The notes beneath the pieces are model-generated. The model searched no databases and was not told where the DNA came from. It saw only the letters and a program-made list of their open reading frames with translations. A stretch of DNA of 64,000 nucleotides from FEB-25 sp963726315 (lineage in GTDB: Bacteria; Chloroflexota; Anaerolineae; Anaerolineales; UBA4823): positions 868,001 to 932,000 of the forward strand of contig CAVSBZ010000005.1 of assembly GCA_963726315.1 (NCBI GenBank). Direction: 5' to 3'. Of this stretch, positions 19,001 through 27,584 are shown in pieces. The position numbers were made by a program, and so were the translations under genes. Numbering within the stretch: the stretch's first letter is position 1; every line of letters begins with the position of its first letter.

Positions 19001-19154
19001 AACCAGCTAGAGCTTCACGGCGGTGAGGGCTCTCAGTTTCAACCACCAGGTATGCCAGGAGCCCTTTGACTTTATTGTACTCAAAATTGCTGATTGGTCG
19101 TCCATCCACTTCTACGGTCAGTGACCCCAATAAACCGATGGATAAACCGCCCAT
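16038..19154 (-). CDS. AfsR/SARP-like transcriptional activator (wHTH-BTAD-NB-ARC-TPR)
   Basis: A 1038-residue signal-integrating regulator. Residues 1-95 form an OmpR/SARP-type winged helix ('LLGSLTVEVDGRPISNF', 'ALDSLRNALSRLRQAIGD'), 100-260 the BTAD helical repeat domain, and about 285-560 an NB-ARC STAND ATPase with P-loop 'GPGGVGKTRLAFA' and Walker B 'LLLLLDNFEHL'. About 600-1000 are TPR-like repeats. Such proteins bind DNA once ATP-dependent oligomerisation is triggered through the repeat region. The target is unknown; a small secreted-protein gene starts 171 bp away on the opposite strand and shares the intergenic region. The stop codon TAG lies inside a TGTAGGGG repeat arm. No clear ribosome site before the ATG. 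Confidence 0.88.
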   Translation of the reverse strand: MGGLSIGLLGSLTVEVDGRPISNFEYNKVKGLLAYLVVETESPHRREALAGFLWPDQSQKAALDSLRNALSRLRQAIGDHQANPPNLLITKDSIQFNQASDHWLDKAHFLHLLEATTAHHHRRIECCVSCAERLEQAAALYRGEFLEGFYLTDSDLFNDWVLRKRVKLSQVASDALSQLVSIYERQGKYTHALDYAHKLLDIDSCNEEAHTQVMRLLASIGKRSEACAQYEKCCTLLKKELGVELIEDSTHLYEQIKYGMFHPAPTLETLRVNNLPPNLTSFVGREKELKEISTLMDDPSCRLLTLVGPGGVGKTRLAFAAAMQQMEAFPHGVCFVSLAGINSVGLIIPTILQAFNLKQSEQGDLKKQLIEYLKDKELLLLLDNFEHLVEGAEMVTEILQNSPGSLVLVTSRQRLGLQAEWSFEVNGLSYPSAKATQDLAAYESVQLFMQRLHQVKPRQTVFDNDLPSMTRICQLVEGLPLGVELAASAVRRRSIDQVATAIESGKEDLKVSYKDIPERHRSLRAVFEHSYRLLSEEEQAAFVGLAVFRGGFTAEAAEQVAGATPDILDALVEHSLVRYNPEKERYFIHELVRQYAEEKLIAQDSEVTIRLCHLNYYIDLAEQAEAYQIKTDHWEHYMGLTPEDDNFRTALSWCLINEKLDQIIQLSGALGSYWSRIGHWQEGDAWMTQILNSKQTFTHNYYFARALMSAGVLAKYRDINSSLALHKESLPIWRALGDQQGIAMTSGIIGHKLMLKGEFKKSRKYLEKAIQLFRHIGDQARVANYMNTLGTSYFCEDYRNNLDKARTLLEESIKINRKLDIKENLANTLNNYNVIEMNLGNFQIARSSLEESLALFEDKNYGDTTTYTLDSLGLACFYLGDFSSARSYLEWSIEIAQNIGMKNTVSKGDLCYLLYNLGEHEHALLVFKELFGELDFGVDMHSAILDGVLEHLPGVLLPCGEPARAAKLFAYTDYLREKQNASLPNYMRQDYGRDLAETRRQLGEAAFAKAWAEGRAMTLEQAKACALGAKVRINEANV

Positions 19155-19325
19155 ATATTTAAGCTGATTTTAATTCATTTTGCATTAATTTGCGTTCTTT
19201 TTACGCTCATTTTGCGCCTGGTTGTTATAGTGGATCTAACGATCAACCCTGGAAATACCAAAGTCGCCTAGGAGGCGCACAGGAGACCGGGGACCCCAAA
19301 AAACGAAACGAAAGGATAGGGAAAA

Positions 19326-19646
19326 ATGAAAAGGACAATTGCAGTGATCATTTTAGTAGTCGTAATTGGAAGCATGCTCTCAGCAGCCGGGCCGCGCCAA
19401 ATTACACCCCTGATAGGAACCCTGAAGTGGCAGCGAGTCAATGTATGTGGAGTGTCCGATTATGTCTCTCTGCCGGTTATGGATAATGTGTTCCTGACAG
19501 GCCGATTTGAACCCACCCAGGGATTGTACCAGGGGTGCAGTATACAAGCGTCAGGAAGCCCTTACACGCTAGAAGGCTGCAAGTACTTTGCGGTTGATAA
19601 GTACACGATCACTTGTGATTCTGCTCGGGCGGGGGGTCACCGGTAA
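19326..19646 (+). CDS. small secreted protein, unrecognised
   Basis: A 106-residue protein with a signal peptide (about residues 1-22, 'MKRTIAVIILVVVIGSML' then 'SAAG'). The mature 84 residues hold four cysteines ('VNVCGVSD', 'QGCSIQ', 'EGCKYF', 'ITCDSA') that could make two disulfides and a compact fold. No family is recognised. GAAAGGATAGGG precedes the ATG, a fair ribosome site, and a good terminator follows. It is divergent from the AfsR-like regulator, so it could be one of its targets; that is inference only. Confidence 0.65.
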   Translation: MKRTIAVIILVVVIGSMLSAAGPRQITPLIGTLKWQRVNVCGVSDYVSLPVMDNVFLTGRFEPTQGLYQGCSIQASGSPYTLEGCKYFAVDKYTITCDSARAGGHR

Positions 19647-19666
19647 GTGGGGTGTACCGGTTGCTA

Positions 19667-19706
19667 ATCTGCTCAGATCGTAATTACGGTCTGAGCAGAT
19701 GTTTTT
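19667..19706 (+). terminator. Rho-independent terminator of the small secreted-protein gene
   Basis: An 11-bp stem ATCTGCTCAGA / TCTGAGCAGAT with a 12-base loop, followed directly by GTTTTTAATT. It lies 20 bp after the stop codon. Confidence 0.8.
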
Positions 19707-19800
19707 AATTCGCCTGGATCAATAATATTCGAATTAGTCAGAATTGAAGGAAGAAGTGCGACACACGCTCTTGAAAATTGACGTCAGCTGTTTGCACTAA

Positions 19801-20271
19801 TTACAGATCAATCCGCATCTCGGCTTCATCCCCAAGCATCCTGCCGGTCAGTGCAAAACCATACCGCCGGTAAAACGGCTCGGGACCATCCTCTCCGGGA
19901 TGGCAGCTCAGCATCATCTCCTTTGCTCCCGGGCGTGTGCGCACGTACTCCAACAGCAGGTCCATTGCCTTTTTGCCAAAACCGAGCTTCTGGTAACGGA
20001 CGTCGATCATATAGCGCCACAAAAAGTACAGAGGCTCATCTGGGTCGTCATACAGCATCAGGAAACCCACCGGGGTTTCGTCAGCGTAGATGGCGCGGAA
20101 CCAGGCTTTCGGTTCGAAATAGGCCTCGGCGATGGATACCGCGTTGGGGGCGACGAAATGCTTCTGTTCTTCACTTACGTCCAGTCGGCAAATTACTCGA
20201 ACTGTATCGCCAGTCACTTCGCGTAAACTGACAATGGAATCACGGTTTATTGTATTAGCTTCATCGGTCAT
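19801..20271 (-). CDS. GNAT acetyltransferase, diamine/spermidine type
   Basis: A 156-residue GNAT-fold acetyltransferase. The acetyl-CoA loop is 'YQKLGFGKKAMDLL' (Q/RxxGxG/A type, residues about 97-110), and the C-terminal beta bulge is 'FYRRYGFALTGRML'. The N-terminal part, 'VAPNAVSIAEAYFEPKAWFRAIYADETPVGFLML', shown here in outline, follows the pattern of BltD-type spermine/spermidine acetyltransferases ('V.PN..SIA.A', 'P.GF.M'). It would N-acetylate a polyamine or similar amine in the cytosol. Single gene with no matching transporter beside it. Confidence 0.82.
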   Translation of the reverse strand: MTDEANTINRDSIVSLREVTGDTVRVICRLDVSEEQKHFVAPNAVSIAEAYFEPKAWFRAIYADETPVGFLMLYDDPDEPLYFLWRYMIDVRYQKLGFGKKAMDLLLEYVRTRPGAKEMMLSCHPGEDGPEPFYRRYGFALTGRMLGDEAEMRIDL

Positions 20272-20542
20272 GGTGGGTATGCCTCAAAGAAACGCCGAAA
20301 TCCAGAAGGTTATCATCAGAATAATTTAGTTGCATAAGGTCAGAAATATGACCCTGATATCAATTATGACGATCTTTTGTCATTTAATAATCAACTGGAA
20401 AATTATAATCGGATAATTATAAGTGTGCTCAAGCTGCTTCGATACTTATTTCACAGACAACCCTTTTTTGCTCCATACAGAAGGCTGACAGTTGACTGCT
20501 GAGTATAATATTCTCCCCATGATATAATTTTCATACATTATC

Positions 20543-20575
20543 AGACCTGACAGGTTTTTAAAACCTGTCAGGTCT
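20543..20575. repeat. 33-bp palindromic repeat, copy 1 (AGACCTGACAGGTTTT type)
   Basis: Two 16-base arms, AGACCTGACAGGTTTT and its exact reverse complement, with a single T between them. It ends 14 bp before the mntP start codon. A second copy of the same element lies at 63237-63269. The two copies share identical 15-base arms, which marks a dispersed intergenic repeat rather than a chance hairpin. It could form a hairpin in the mntP leader. Confidence 0.85.
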
Positions 20576-20589
20576 TTGTAGGAATTGCT

Positions 20590-21153
20590 ATGCCAATCTG
20601 GACCATCTTGCTTATCGCCATCGGCCTGGCCATGGATTGCTTCGCCGTCTCCCTCGGCGTAGGGACGGCTGGGACAGCTGTGGGGGTACGACCAACTTTC
20701 CGCCTTTTCTTCCACTTCGGCTTGTTCCAGGCTGGGATGACCCTTCTGGGTTGGTTGGCAGGCAAGACAGTGGTCAATTACATTTCAGGTCTGGACCATT
20801 GGGTGGCTTTTGGTCTGTTGGTATTTGTCGGTGTGCGTATGATCCGCGGGGGTCTGCGAAAAGCCGGTGAAGAGCCTTCCATACCTGATCCTTCGCGTGG
20901 ATTAACCCTGGTCATGCTGAGTGTCGCCACCAGCATCGATGCCCTGGCAGTTGGGCTCAGCCTGGCACTTCTTTCCGTAAATGTGATCTGGGCAGCCTTG
21001 CTGATCGGCGCAGTTTCCGCTGCTCTTTCACTGGCGGGATTGTTACTGGGTAACCAGCTGGGGATGCGTTTTGGCAAGTCGATGGAGGTTTTAGGTGGGA
21101 TCATCCTGATCGGCATCGGCTTGCGGGTTCTCGTGACTCATCTATTGGTTTAG
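20590..21153 (+). CDS. mntP: manganese efflux pump MntP
   Basis: A 187-residue, six-TM membrane protein of the MntP family (DUF204). Two related halves carry the hallmark acidic motifs: 'LLIAIGLAMDCFAVSLGVG' in TM1 and 'VATSIDALAVGLSLAL' in TM4, with Asp residues that line the ion path, plus 'GVRMIRGGLR' between halves. It exports Mn2+ to prevent manganese excess. AGGAATTGCT lies before the ATG. The leader holds a palindromic repeat; I could not recognise a yybP-ykoY manganese riboswitch, although this gene is often controlled by one. It is a single gene followed by a methyltransferase after about 100 bp. Confidence 0.93.
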   Translation: MPIWTILLIAIGLAMDCFAVSLGVGTAGTAVGVRPTFRLFFHFGLFQAGMTLLGWLAGKTVVNYISGLDHWVAFGLLVFVGVRMIRGGLRKAGEEPSIPDPSRGLTLVMLSVATSIDALAVGLSLALLSVNVIWAALLIGAVSAALSLAGLLLGNQLGMRFGKSMEVLGGIILIGIGLRVLVTHLLV

Positions 21154-21250
21154 TTTATCTAATCAACACCATTTTCAAAAATGAGGTTTGAATGACTATT
21201 CCAGGTCTATTTCGTAAACCTGTACGCACACACCCTAAGGAGGTGTGATT

Positions 21251-22087
21251 GTGGATTTGCAAGATTTGATCGACCGCAGCTGCCCTCCCGTTCCCTGGGA
21301 AGAAGGGGATAATATCCCCTGGAATGAGCCTGGTTTCTCCCGCCGAATGCTACGGGAACACCTCTCTCAGGCACATGATGCCGCCTCGCGCCGTTTTGAG
21401 ATCATCGACCGGCACGTGGCTTGGATTTATACCCGCTTGCTCAACAGGCAGGCTTCTCGGATTATAGACCTGGGTTGTGGTCCCGGTTTATACTCCGCCA
21501 GACTGGCACACCTGGGTCATGCCTGCCGTGGCATCGATTATTCACCCGCTTCCATTGAATACGCAGCTTCTATCGCACAACTTGAGCGACTGGATTGCCA
21601 ATTTACCTGCCAAGATATCCGCCAGGCAGAGTACCCGTCTAATATCGATCTTGTGATGCTTATCTACGGCGAATTCAACGTTTTTCGCCCTGTTGATATT
21701 GGGAATATCCTTAACAAGTCCTGGCAGGCATTAAAGCCAGGTGGTATTCTGCTCTTGGAGCCACATACTTTTCGGATGGTAAAAAAGTTGGGTAGGCAGA
21801 CAGCTTCGTGGTATTCTTCTCCCAGTGGATTGTTTTTTGACGGACCGCATGCTGTACTCCGGGAGAATTTTTGGGATGAAAGGTCTCATACTGCCGCTAT
21901 TCGCTACTATGTGCTGCAAGCAGCGAATGGGCAAGTCAGCCGGTATGCTCAAACTTTCCAGGCTTATCACGATGCCGAATATCAATCATTCTTGAAAGAA
22001 CATGGTTTTGGTGATATTGAAATCCTCCCCGGGCTGTCGGAAGAAGATCCGCAAAAAGGTCTGCTGGCGATAATCGCTTGCAAGTAA
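21251..22087 (+). CDS. class I SAM-dependent methyltransferase
   Basis: About 278 residues with a Rossmann-like methyltransferase core: motif I 'IIDLGCGPGLYSARLAHLG' near residues 75-93, the acidic 'RGIDYSPASIEYA' loop, 'CQDIRQAEYP' for adenine contact, and motif 'WQALKPGGILLLEPH' near 160. The N-terminal 70 residues ('CPPVPWEEGDNIPWNEPGF') form a cap seen in a set of uncharacterised methyltransferases. The substrate is unknown. The start is set at GTG 21251 because AAGGAGGT ends 6 bases before it; the GTG at 21245 would be too close. Confidence 0.85.
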   Translation: MDLQDLIDRSCPPVPWEEGDNIPWNEPGFSRRMLREHLSQAHDAASRRFEIIDRHVAWIYTRLLNRQASRIIDLGCGPGLYSARLAHLGHACRGIDYSPASIEYAASIAQLERLDCQFTCQDIRQAEYPSNIDLVMLIYGEFNVFRPVDIGNILNKSWQALKPGGILLLEPHTFRMVKKLGRQTASWYSSPSGLFFDGPHAVLRENFWDERSHTAAIRYYVLQAANGQVSRYAQTFQAYHDAEYQSFLKEHGFGDIEILPGLSEEDPQKGLLAIIACK

Positions 22088-22299
22088 AGCATGTTTGGTT
22101 AATCCTTGGACCACAGTGCAAAGCGTGCGGGAGCGAGCAGAGGATAGCTGGTATGATCTTAATCGGTTTCACCAAAGGGAATTGAAAACTCACCAGCTGC
22201 AGGCGGGGTATAATTCCGAAGAATATCTCTCCTAACTGATTAGAAATTCTCTAGAAAAGACTGACGGATTTGTACTAACGCGGTTAAGACGGGCTTGAA

Positions 22300-23956
22300 A
22301 TGCATCCAGGGCGTAAATCGCTGATCCTGTCCATTGTCATCATGCTTGGATTGATCATCACCAATTTTGTTATCCAAATTGGTGTAAATCCCAGCTACAA
22401 AAGCATGTCCACCGACAGTGGGACGTTTGCTTATTGCGGGCAAATCGTCCGGAACGGCGGTTTGATGTATCGCGATTGCTGGGATAACAAGCCGCCGGTA
22501 GTATATTATCTCAACGCAGCCGCGATAGTGCTAGGAGGTGCCAATCCCTTTGCCGTCTGGCTTTTCCAGGCGGTCTGGTTGACGTTCGCGATCCTGGTGT
22601 ACTTTCTGATCCTGATCCGGGTTTGGGAGCACACCGGTCTGGCAGCCCTTTCAGCCTTTGTTTTATTATTACTCGTCTTGTATCCCGATATCTTCCAGGG
22701 GGGTAACTACACCGAGACCTATGCCATTCTGCCGGTTGTACTTTCATTGGGAGCTTTTTGGGCATATTTACGCTCCGGGCACAAGCGATGGTTGATTGCA
22801 TTAGGATTGCTGGCATCCGCTGGATTCTTGTTAAAGCCAACCTATATCGCTGTTGGTCTGGCTTCAGCCATTATCATCGCAATTCTCGAGTTCAAGCGCC
22901 GGTCATTCCGTACCTTATTGATTAACCTGGCAATCATCGCTGTGTCTGCATTCGTACCCCTCTTGTTGGTTGGTCTGTATTGGGTGATCAAGCAGGATTT
23001 TTATGAGCTGTGGTTTGCGACATTTCTACATAACCTCACTTACCTGAGTGAAGGTTTTTCCCTGCGTAGTTTATATGGAACAGCGCGGCATGTTCCTCAT
23101 CCAGCAGCCTATGGTCGGGCTTACCATCCTGGTTGGCATATCCCTTGGGGTTTTTCTATACCAATATGGACGCATGATTTTTTCTTTAAAAGCACCGGCT
23201 CAAACTGAAGCGGAAAGTTACACTCCAGGCAGAATGGACCCAGGAAATGTACGCGTCTGGTTTCTTACTGGAGTATTCCTGTCGATTATCCTGGATGTTG
23301 CTTTTTTAGCCTCTTCAGGCAAGAATTTTAGTCACTACTTGCAAGTGCTCCTACCCGGAATGGTTGTTACTATGGTGTATTTGCTGTTTTTCCTGCGCTT
23401 ATCCATCCGGCAAGATCGATTAAGCCGCAGCCTGCAGGCAGCTGTGCTCGCGGCAATCCTGATCGTCGCTCTTGGCGTGGGGCTGGAATTAGCTGTTAAA
23501 GAGCTACCCAGCCTGCAGGAGCTGAGGTCATTGATAACCACGCCAAACCCTTCTTTTTACCAACCCTCAGAGCTGGAGCAATATATAATTGATCATAGCT
23601 CTCCCGCTGATTCTGTCCTCGTTTGGGCTGGTCATCCGGGTATGAATTTTGTCACCCAACGCCGTTCTCCCACCAAGTATATTTTCCTGCTGCATTTGTT
23701 TGCCCCAACTCCATATGGTCCAAACGGATTTAAAGAGTTTCTCGCCGAATTGAATGCGGATCCTCCCGAGTTAATAGTGGTCCAGCCTGATTCATCGATG
23801 GGTCTACCCTATTTTGGGAACAATGCTAACTCCTTATGTCCCAATTGTGACCCTCTAACTCTGCAGGGTATGCAGGCATTCAAAGACTATGTTGCCTCTA
23901 ATTATGATTTGAAGTACTCGATCTGGGACTGGGAAGTCTATCAGCGCATCCAATAG
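22300..23956 (+). pseudogene. GT39-type membrane glycosyltransferase, split by a frameshift
   Basis: Two adjacent frames together give one protein of about 550 residues with the ArnT/PMT (GT39) layout. The first frame has TM1 and the extracytoplasmic loop 'STDSGTFAYCGQIVRNGG' and 'YRDCWDNKPPVVYYL', the usual Asp-containing catalytic loop, followed by many TM helices. The second frame continues with 'FLIQQPMVGLTILVGIS' and a C-terminal soluble part. The break is at about 23,083-23,091 and is a net +1 shift. Such enzymes move sugar from a polyprenyl-phosphate donor to lipid or protein outside the membrane. As written, the first frame ends early at 23208. Either a decayed gene or a consensus error. 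Confidence 0.8.
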
Positions 23957-24241
23957 TATTTTTTTTATTTACTCTTGTGATCTTCTAACAAATTTGTTCG
24001 GATACTAATCCACCTCATCCTTTCCAACCTGAGAATGTTGAGTATTTATTTTATTACGCCCTTTCCACGGCAGTGGGTAGTGACTGGTAAGTTTTATCCC
24101 TTTTTTTGCTCGCCTTTGAGTATCTCTCGCTGATAGTGGTATACTCACCAATCGTTGCACGGTTTCCTTCTCGACATATAAATGCCTCAAGAATGCTTTC
24201 ATGCATTTGATTAGGAAATACTTTATGTAGGTGAGGTCAGC
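23957..24241. other. intergenic region before the propeller lipoprotein
   Basis: No supported gene. AT-rich at both ends. A ribosome site (TAGGTGAGG) lies just before the next gene. No strong repeat or terminator found after the GT39 frame apart from a T-rich run at 23957-23970. Confidence 0.4.
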
Positions 24242-25591
24242 ATGAATCGTAACCATAAGCTCCATTTATTTATCATTCTCATTATGCTCTTTACCCTGAT
24301 GGTTTTACCCGCATGCACAACTGGGCAGACAATTGGTACCCAAAGAGTATCGATAGCCAATAACGAGATCCAGGCAGACTCGCGCTCGAAACAACCTTCC
24401 ATCTCCACTGATGGACGCTACGTTGCCTTCGCTTCGGATGCGACCAACCTGATAAAGGGTGACACGAATGGAGTAACGGATATTTTTGTACGTGACCTGG
24501 TCAAGAGAACTACCACCCGCGTATCTGTCTCGAGCGACGGAAAAGAAGGTAATAAAGCTTCCTACTTTCCGTTTATTTCCTCCGATGGGCGATATGTGAC
24601 CTTTACTTCTGAAGCCGATAATTTGGATACCTCAGATGGCAATGGCGGCGGGGATGTGTTTGTACACGACATGAAGACACGAGAGACCCAGATGATTTCC
24701 CGCGCCGTTGATGGTGGTGGGGGGAATGATCTCTCCTTCTGGTCTTCTATTTCAACAGATGGTCATTATGTATCGTTTATGTCAAACGCCACTAACCTGG
24801 TACAGTCAGACACCAATGATTCCTGGGATATCTTTCTGCGCGATACGCAGACGAAACAGACCAGCCTGGTTTCGTCCGGGTACAATGGGACACAAGCGAA
24901 TTCACAATCCGAGTATCCGATCATATCTTCCGATGGGAACTATGTGGCGTATGCATCCGATGCAACCAATATTGTGGCAAGGGATAATAATGGGTACCGT
25001 GATGTATTCGAGTATGACCGTCAGACAGGTAAGACTATTCGTGTCTCGCTTGCCAGTGACGGTACACAGGCTAATGAAGGCACCCAGGCATTTGTCATTT
25101 CCGTTTCCTCCAATGGGAAGTTCGTGGCTTTTCCTTCCCTGGCAACCAACCTGGTGCCCAATGATACCAATGAGGTCTGGGACATTTTCGTCCATGACCG
25201 CGATACCGGTGAGACCAGCCGTGTATCTGTGTCCAGTGAAGGAACGCAAGCGGATGCTGGTTCATACGGTGTATCAATTTCTCCTGATGGGCGATACGTT
25301 AGCTTCGGCTCCAACGCCACTAATCTGGTACCGGATGACCTGAACGGGGTAATGGATGTCTTCGTATACGATAGGCAGACAAGCCAAATCGAGCAAGTTT
25401 CCGTCGCCACAGATGGCACACCAGGGAATGAGGCTTCAGGGTTCACCCTGATCGCTCCGGATGGGATTGATTTTGCTTATGGACCGCTTATTTCAGCCGA
25501 TGGGAGCAAGGTTGTGTTCATGTCTAATGCGTCCAATCTGGTGGTCAATGACACGAACTCCAGTCAAGACATTTTTATTCACACCCGTTGA
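24242..25591 (+). CDS. lipoprotein with seven-bladed TolB/PD40-type propeller
   Basis: A 449-residue exported lipoprotein. The signal peptide ends in lipobox 'LPAC' (Cys near 22). The rest is seven repeats of about 55-60 residues, each with 'S.DGRYVAF.S.ATNLV..D.N...DIFV.D..T..T..VS'. The N-terminal strand 'GTQRVSIANNEIQAD' would complete the last blade (velcro closure). The repeated 'DTN..DIF' acidic turn resembles a metal-binding loop. It is probably a scaffold or binding protein at the cell surface. It is a single gene between the GT39 remnant and the acyltransferase, with no Tol partner. Confidence 0.85.
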   Translation: MNRNHKLHLFIILIMLFTLMVLPACTTGQTIGTQRVSIANNEIQADSRSKQPSISTDGRYVAFASDATNLIKGDTNGVTDIFVRDLVKRTTTRVSVSSDGKEGNKASYFPFISSDGRYVTFTSEADNLDTSDGNGGGDVFVHDMKTRETQMISRAVDGGGGNDLSFWSSISTDGHYVSFMSNATNLVQSDTNDSWDIFLRDTQTKQTSLVSSGYNGTQANSQSEYPIISSDGNYVAYASDATNIVARDNNGYRDVFEYDRQTGKTIRVSLASDGTQANEGTQAFVISVSSNGKFVAFPSLATNLVPNDTNEVWDIFVHDRDTGETSRVSVSSEGTQADAGSYGVSISPDGRYVSFGSNATNLVPDDLNGVMDVFVYDRQTSQIEQVSVATDGTPGNEASGFTLIAPDGIDFAYGPLISADGSKVVFMSNASNLVVNDTNSSQDIFIHTR

Positions 25592-25701
25592 TGAGGTATT
25601 TGTGAGTAAAACCCGGATGGAGAAATATTGGGTATACCAATTCCCTGATTAATCATATACAATAAAGAGGTTGATGACGCATCGCAATAAAGTGGGAGCT
25701 T

Positions 25702-26607
25702 ATGGAAAAATACAACGACGTTGAAGCATTAACCCAATACATCACCGATGAAGTCTTCAGGCTATTCAAACAATCACCTGAATCCTGGGTACGGCGGACT
25801 TTTGGGTCTGCATTATGGTTTCCTGCTCACCGCTTCGCCTCTTTAGCGGTCACTTTTGATGGTTACATCGCAGAGTATGGCCTTAGAGAGGCTGCTCTGC
25901 GTATGATCTCGAAATATGTGCGGTCTTTTGAGGCGCGCAACGTAGAGAATATCCCGCGGGAAGGTCCTTTGCTGATCACCTCCAACCATCCAGGTACGAT
26001 CGATTCATTGGTCATCACCGCCAACATTCCCCGCCCTGATTTGAAAATAGTTGCCACCGGGATTCCATTTGTGCAAAGCCTGCGTAATGCTGCCGATCAC
26101 CTGATCTATACCCCCCGGAAGGGGATTCATGAGCGTATGCTTGTCGTACGGTCAGCTATCCGTCACCTTGAGGATGGTGGAGCATTGCTGATTTTTCCCA
26201 GCGGGCGCATCGACCCCGACCCGGCTCTATCCCCTGAAGAAGCCAAGGATATGGGCAGGTGGTCTCATAGCGTTGAGCTGATGCTCGAGCAGGTGCCCCA
26301 AACCCAGGTGTTGTTGACCGTGATCAGTGATGTGTTATCCGCACGCTGGCGCTGGAACCCCCTTATCCGGCTTATGGGAGATGATCTAAAGCAACGCAGT
26401 GTGGCTGAAGTAATGCAGGTAATCCAATCGATCTTCCTCCCGGGCATCAACCGGGTGACCCCTCGCCTGACATTTTCTGATCCACTAAGCACGGAAGACC
26501 TGGTCAGGGTTGATCATCAGATATTGGATGGGATGAAAGAGCGCGCTCGTTGCCTGATGGAAGATCACCTGGCACATGGGGAGAACCTTCTACCGGCTCG
26601 TACATAA
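25702..26607 (+). CDS. PlsC-like 1-acyl-glycerol-3-phosphate acyltransferase family protein
   Basis: A 301-residue acyltransferase. Motif I HxxxxD is 'SNHPGTIDSL' (His and Asp near residues 93-98), and motif III is 'LLIFPSGRIDPDPAL' near 170-184 (the 'FPEG'-like phosphate-binding site, here with Ser). It would transfer an acyl group to a lysophospholipid or related acceptor at the membrane face. No strong N-terminal TM helix is seen. GTGGGAGC lies 6-7 bases before the ATG. The final 72 residues have a related but diverged copy immediately downstream in another frame, so the 3' end is the scene of an old duplication or deletion. Confidence 0.82.
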   Translation: MEKYNDVEALTQYITDEVFRLFKQSPESWVRRTFGSALWFPAHRFASLAVTFDGYIAEYGLREAALRMISKYVRSFEARNVENIPREGPLLITSNHPGTIDSLVITANIPRPDLKIVATGIPFVQSLRNAADHLIYTPRKGIHERMLVVRSAIRHLEDGGALLIFPSGRIDPDPALSPEEAKDMGRWSHSVELMLEQVPQTQVLLTVISDVLSARWRWNPLIRLMGDDLKQRSVAEVMQVIQSIFLPGINRVTPRLTFSDPLSTEDLVRVDHQILDGMKERARCLMEDHLAHGENLLPART

Positions 26608-26824
26608 ACAGCGCAGTGTAGCCGAAGTTTTGCAGGTGATCCAGCAGATGATCCTTCCAAACTCGGTACAGGTGACCCCTCGGCCCTCCTTTGCAAATCC
26701 GTTGATCGCTGAGGACCTCACGGCGATGGGTCAGGATATATTGGATTGGATGATCGAGCGCGCCCGTTGTCTGATGGAATATCACCTGGCGCAAAGGGAA
26801 AAATTGCTCACCGCGCGCATTTGA
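26606..26824 (+). pseudogene. remnant duplicate of the acyltransferase C-terminus
   Basis: Starting at 'KQRSVAEVLQVIQQM', this stretch encodes 72 residues that align without gaps to the last 72 residues of the preceding acyltransferase ('KQRSVAEVMQVIQSI' onward), about 44 identical by my count. The copies are offset by 217 bp, not a multiple of three, so the second lies in a different frame from the intact gene. It has no own start region matching the N-terminal domain and ends at a TGA. It looks like the tail of a second, older paralogue whose front was deleted, more than a recent slip duplication. It may be untranslated. Confidence 0.75.
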
Positions 26825-26900
26825 GGAAATTAGGACTCAAACAATAAGGGGGCTTTGAGGTAACCTCCAGGTTTATGCAGGAGAGAATTCAGTATTCTCG

Positions 26901-27536
26901 TTACATCTTTGCCAGGATATCAGCTTTTTTAGCCTCATAATCCGTTTCATTGATCAATCCATCGTCCAGCATTTTCTTCAGGTTTTGAAGTTTCGTTTGA
27001 GTATCATCTACGGCTACTAGAGGTGGCGCCTGAACTATCTCTGGTTTCTTTTTTGATTGTCTACCCAACCAGGTTCCTAAGACAAGGATGATGATGATAA
27101 GTAAACCGATTGGGAGGATACAGTAAAGCAAAATGCCTTTGGTCAGGATGGATCCAATGAACGGAGCAATATTGGCTGTCGTGCTGCCTTCAACGGTTGC
27201 CCCTGGTGATTGGTGTAATCCTTCATTACCACTCGAGAGGATCAAATCCCCATGGATTACCGATCCATCTGCCATATATACATCACCGGAGGTGAGGGCT
27301 ACATTCCCACCGACCTGGGCATTTTTTCCAATACTAAGTACCCCACTGGTTAGCAGGATAGATCCTGTCACATGGCTGTTCTCTTCCAAGGTGACCGTAC
27401 CGGAGGTGACGAACAAGTTTCCGCGTAAGGTCTTTCCTGCTCCAAGGACATAATTACCAGAAAAAGAGGTTGACATACAGCTGGTCAGCAGGATTGCCGC
27501 CAAGATTAATATGACGACTACGGTCTTGTGCTTCAT
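26901..27536 (-). CDS. bactofilin-like lipoprotein with C-terminal SHOCT domain
   Basis: About 211 residues. The signal peptide ends at lipobox 'LLTSC'. It is followed by a short beta-helix of about 15-residue turns ('GNLFVTSGTVTLEENSHV', 'GSILLTSGVLSIGKNAQV', 'GNVALTSGDVYMADGSVI'), the pattern of polymer-forming bactofilin-type folds. Then come one TM helix ('GILLYCILPIGLLIIIILV') and a cytoplasm-facing SHOCT motif at the end ('LKKMLDDGLINETDYEAKKADIL'). Thus a lipid anchor and a TM segment flank the beta part. The start at 27536 is chosen because AAAGGAG lies ahead; the longer frame to 27584 lacks one. It is third in the operon with the receiver protein and the small membrane protein. Confidence 0.75.
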   Translation of the reverse strand: MKHKTVVVILILAAILLTSCMSTSFSGNYVLGAGKTLRGNLFVTSGTVTLEENSHVTGSILLTSGVLSIGKNAQVGGNVALTSGDVYMADGSVIHGDLILSSGNEGLHQSPGATVEGSTTANIAPFIGSILTKGILLYCILPIGLLIIIILVLGTWLGRQSKKKPEIVQAPPLVAVDDTQTKLQNLKKMLDDGLINETDYEAKKADILAKM

Positions 27537-27584
27537 TTTCCACACTCCTTTATTTCGTTGTGCGAAAAACACCCAGCTTAACAC

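Noticed and set aside
20520..20589. yybP-ykoY manganese riboswitch before mntP
   Set aside because: The leader contains a repeat palindrome, and I cannot find the conserved loop sequences of that riboswitch.
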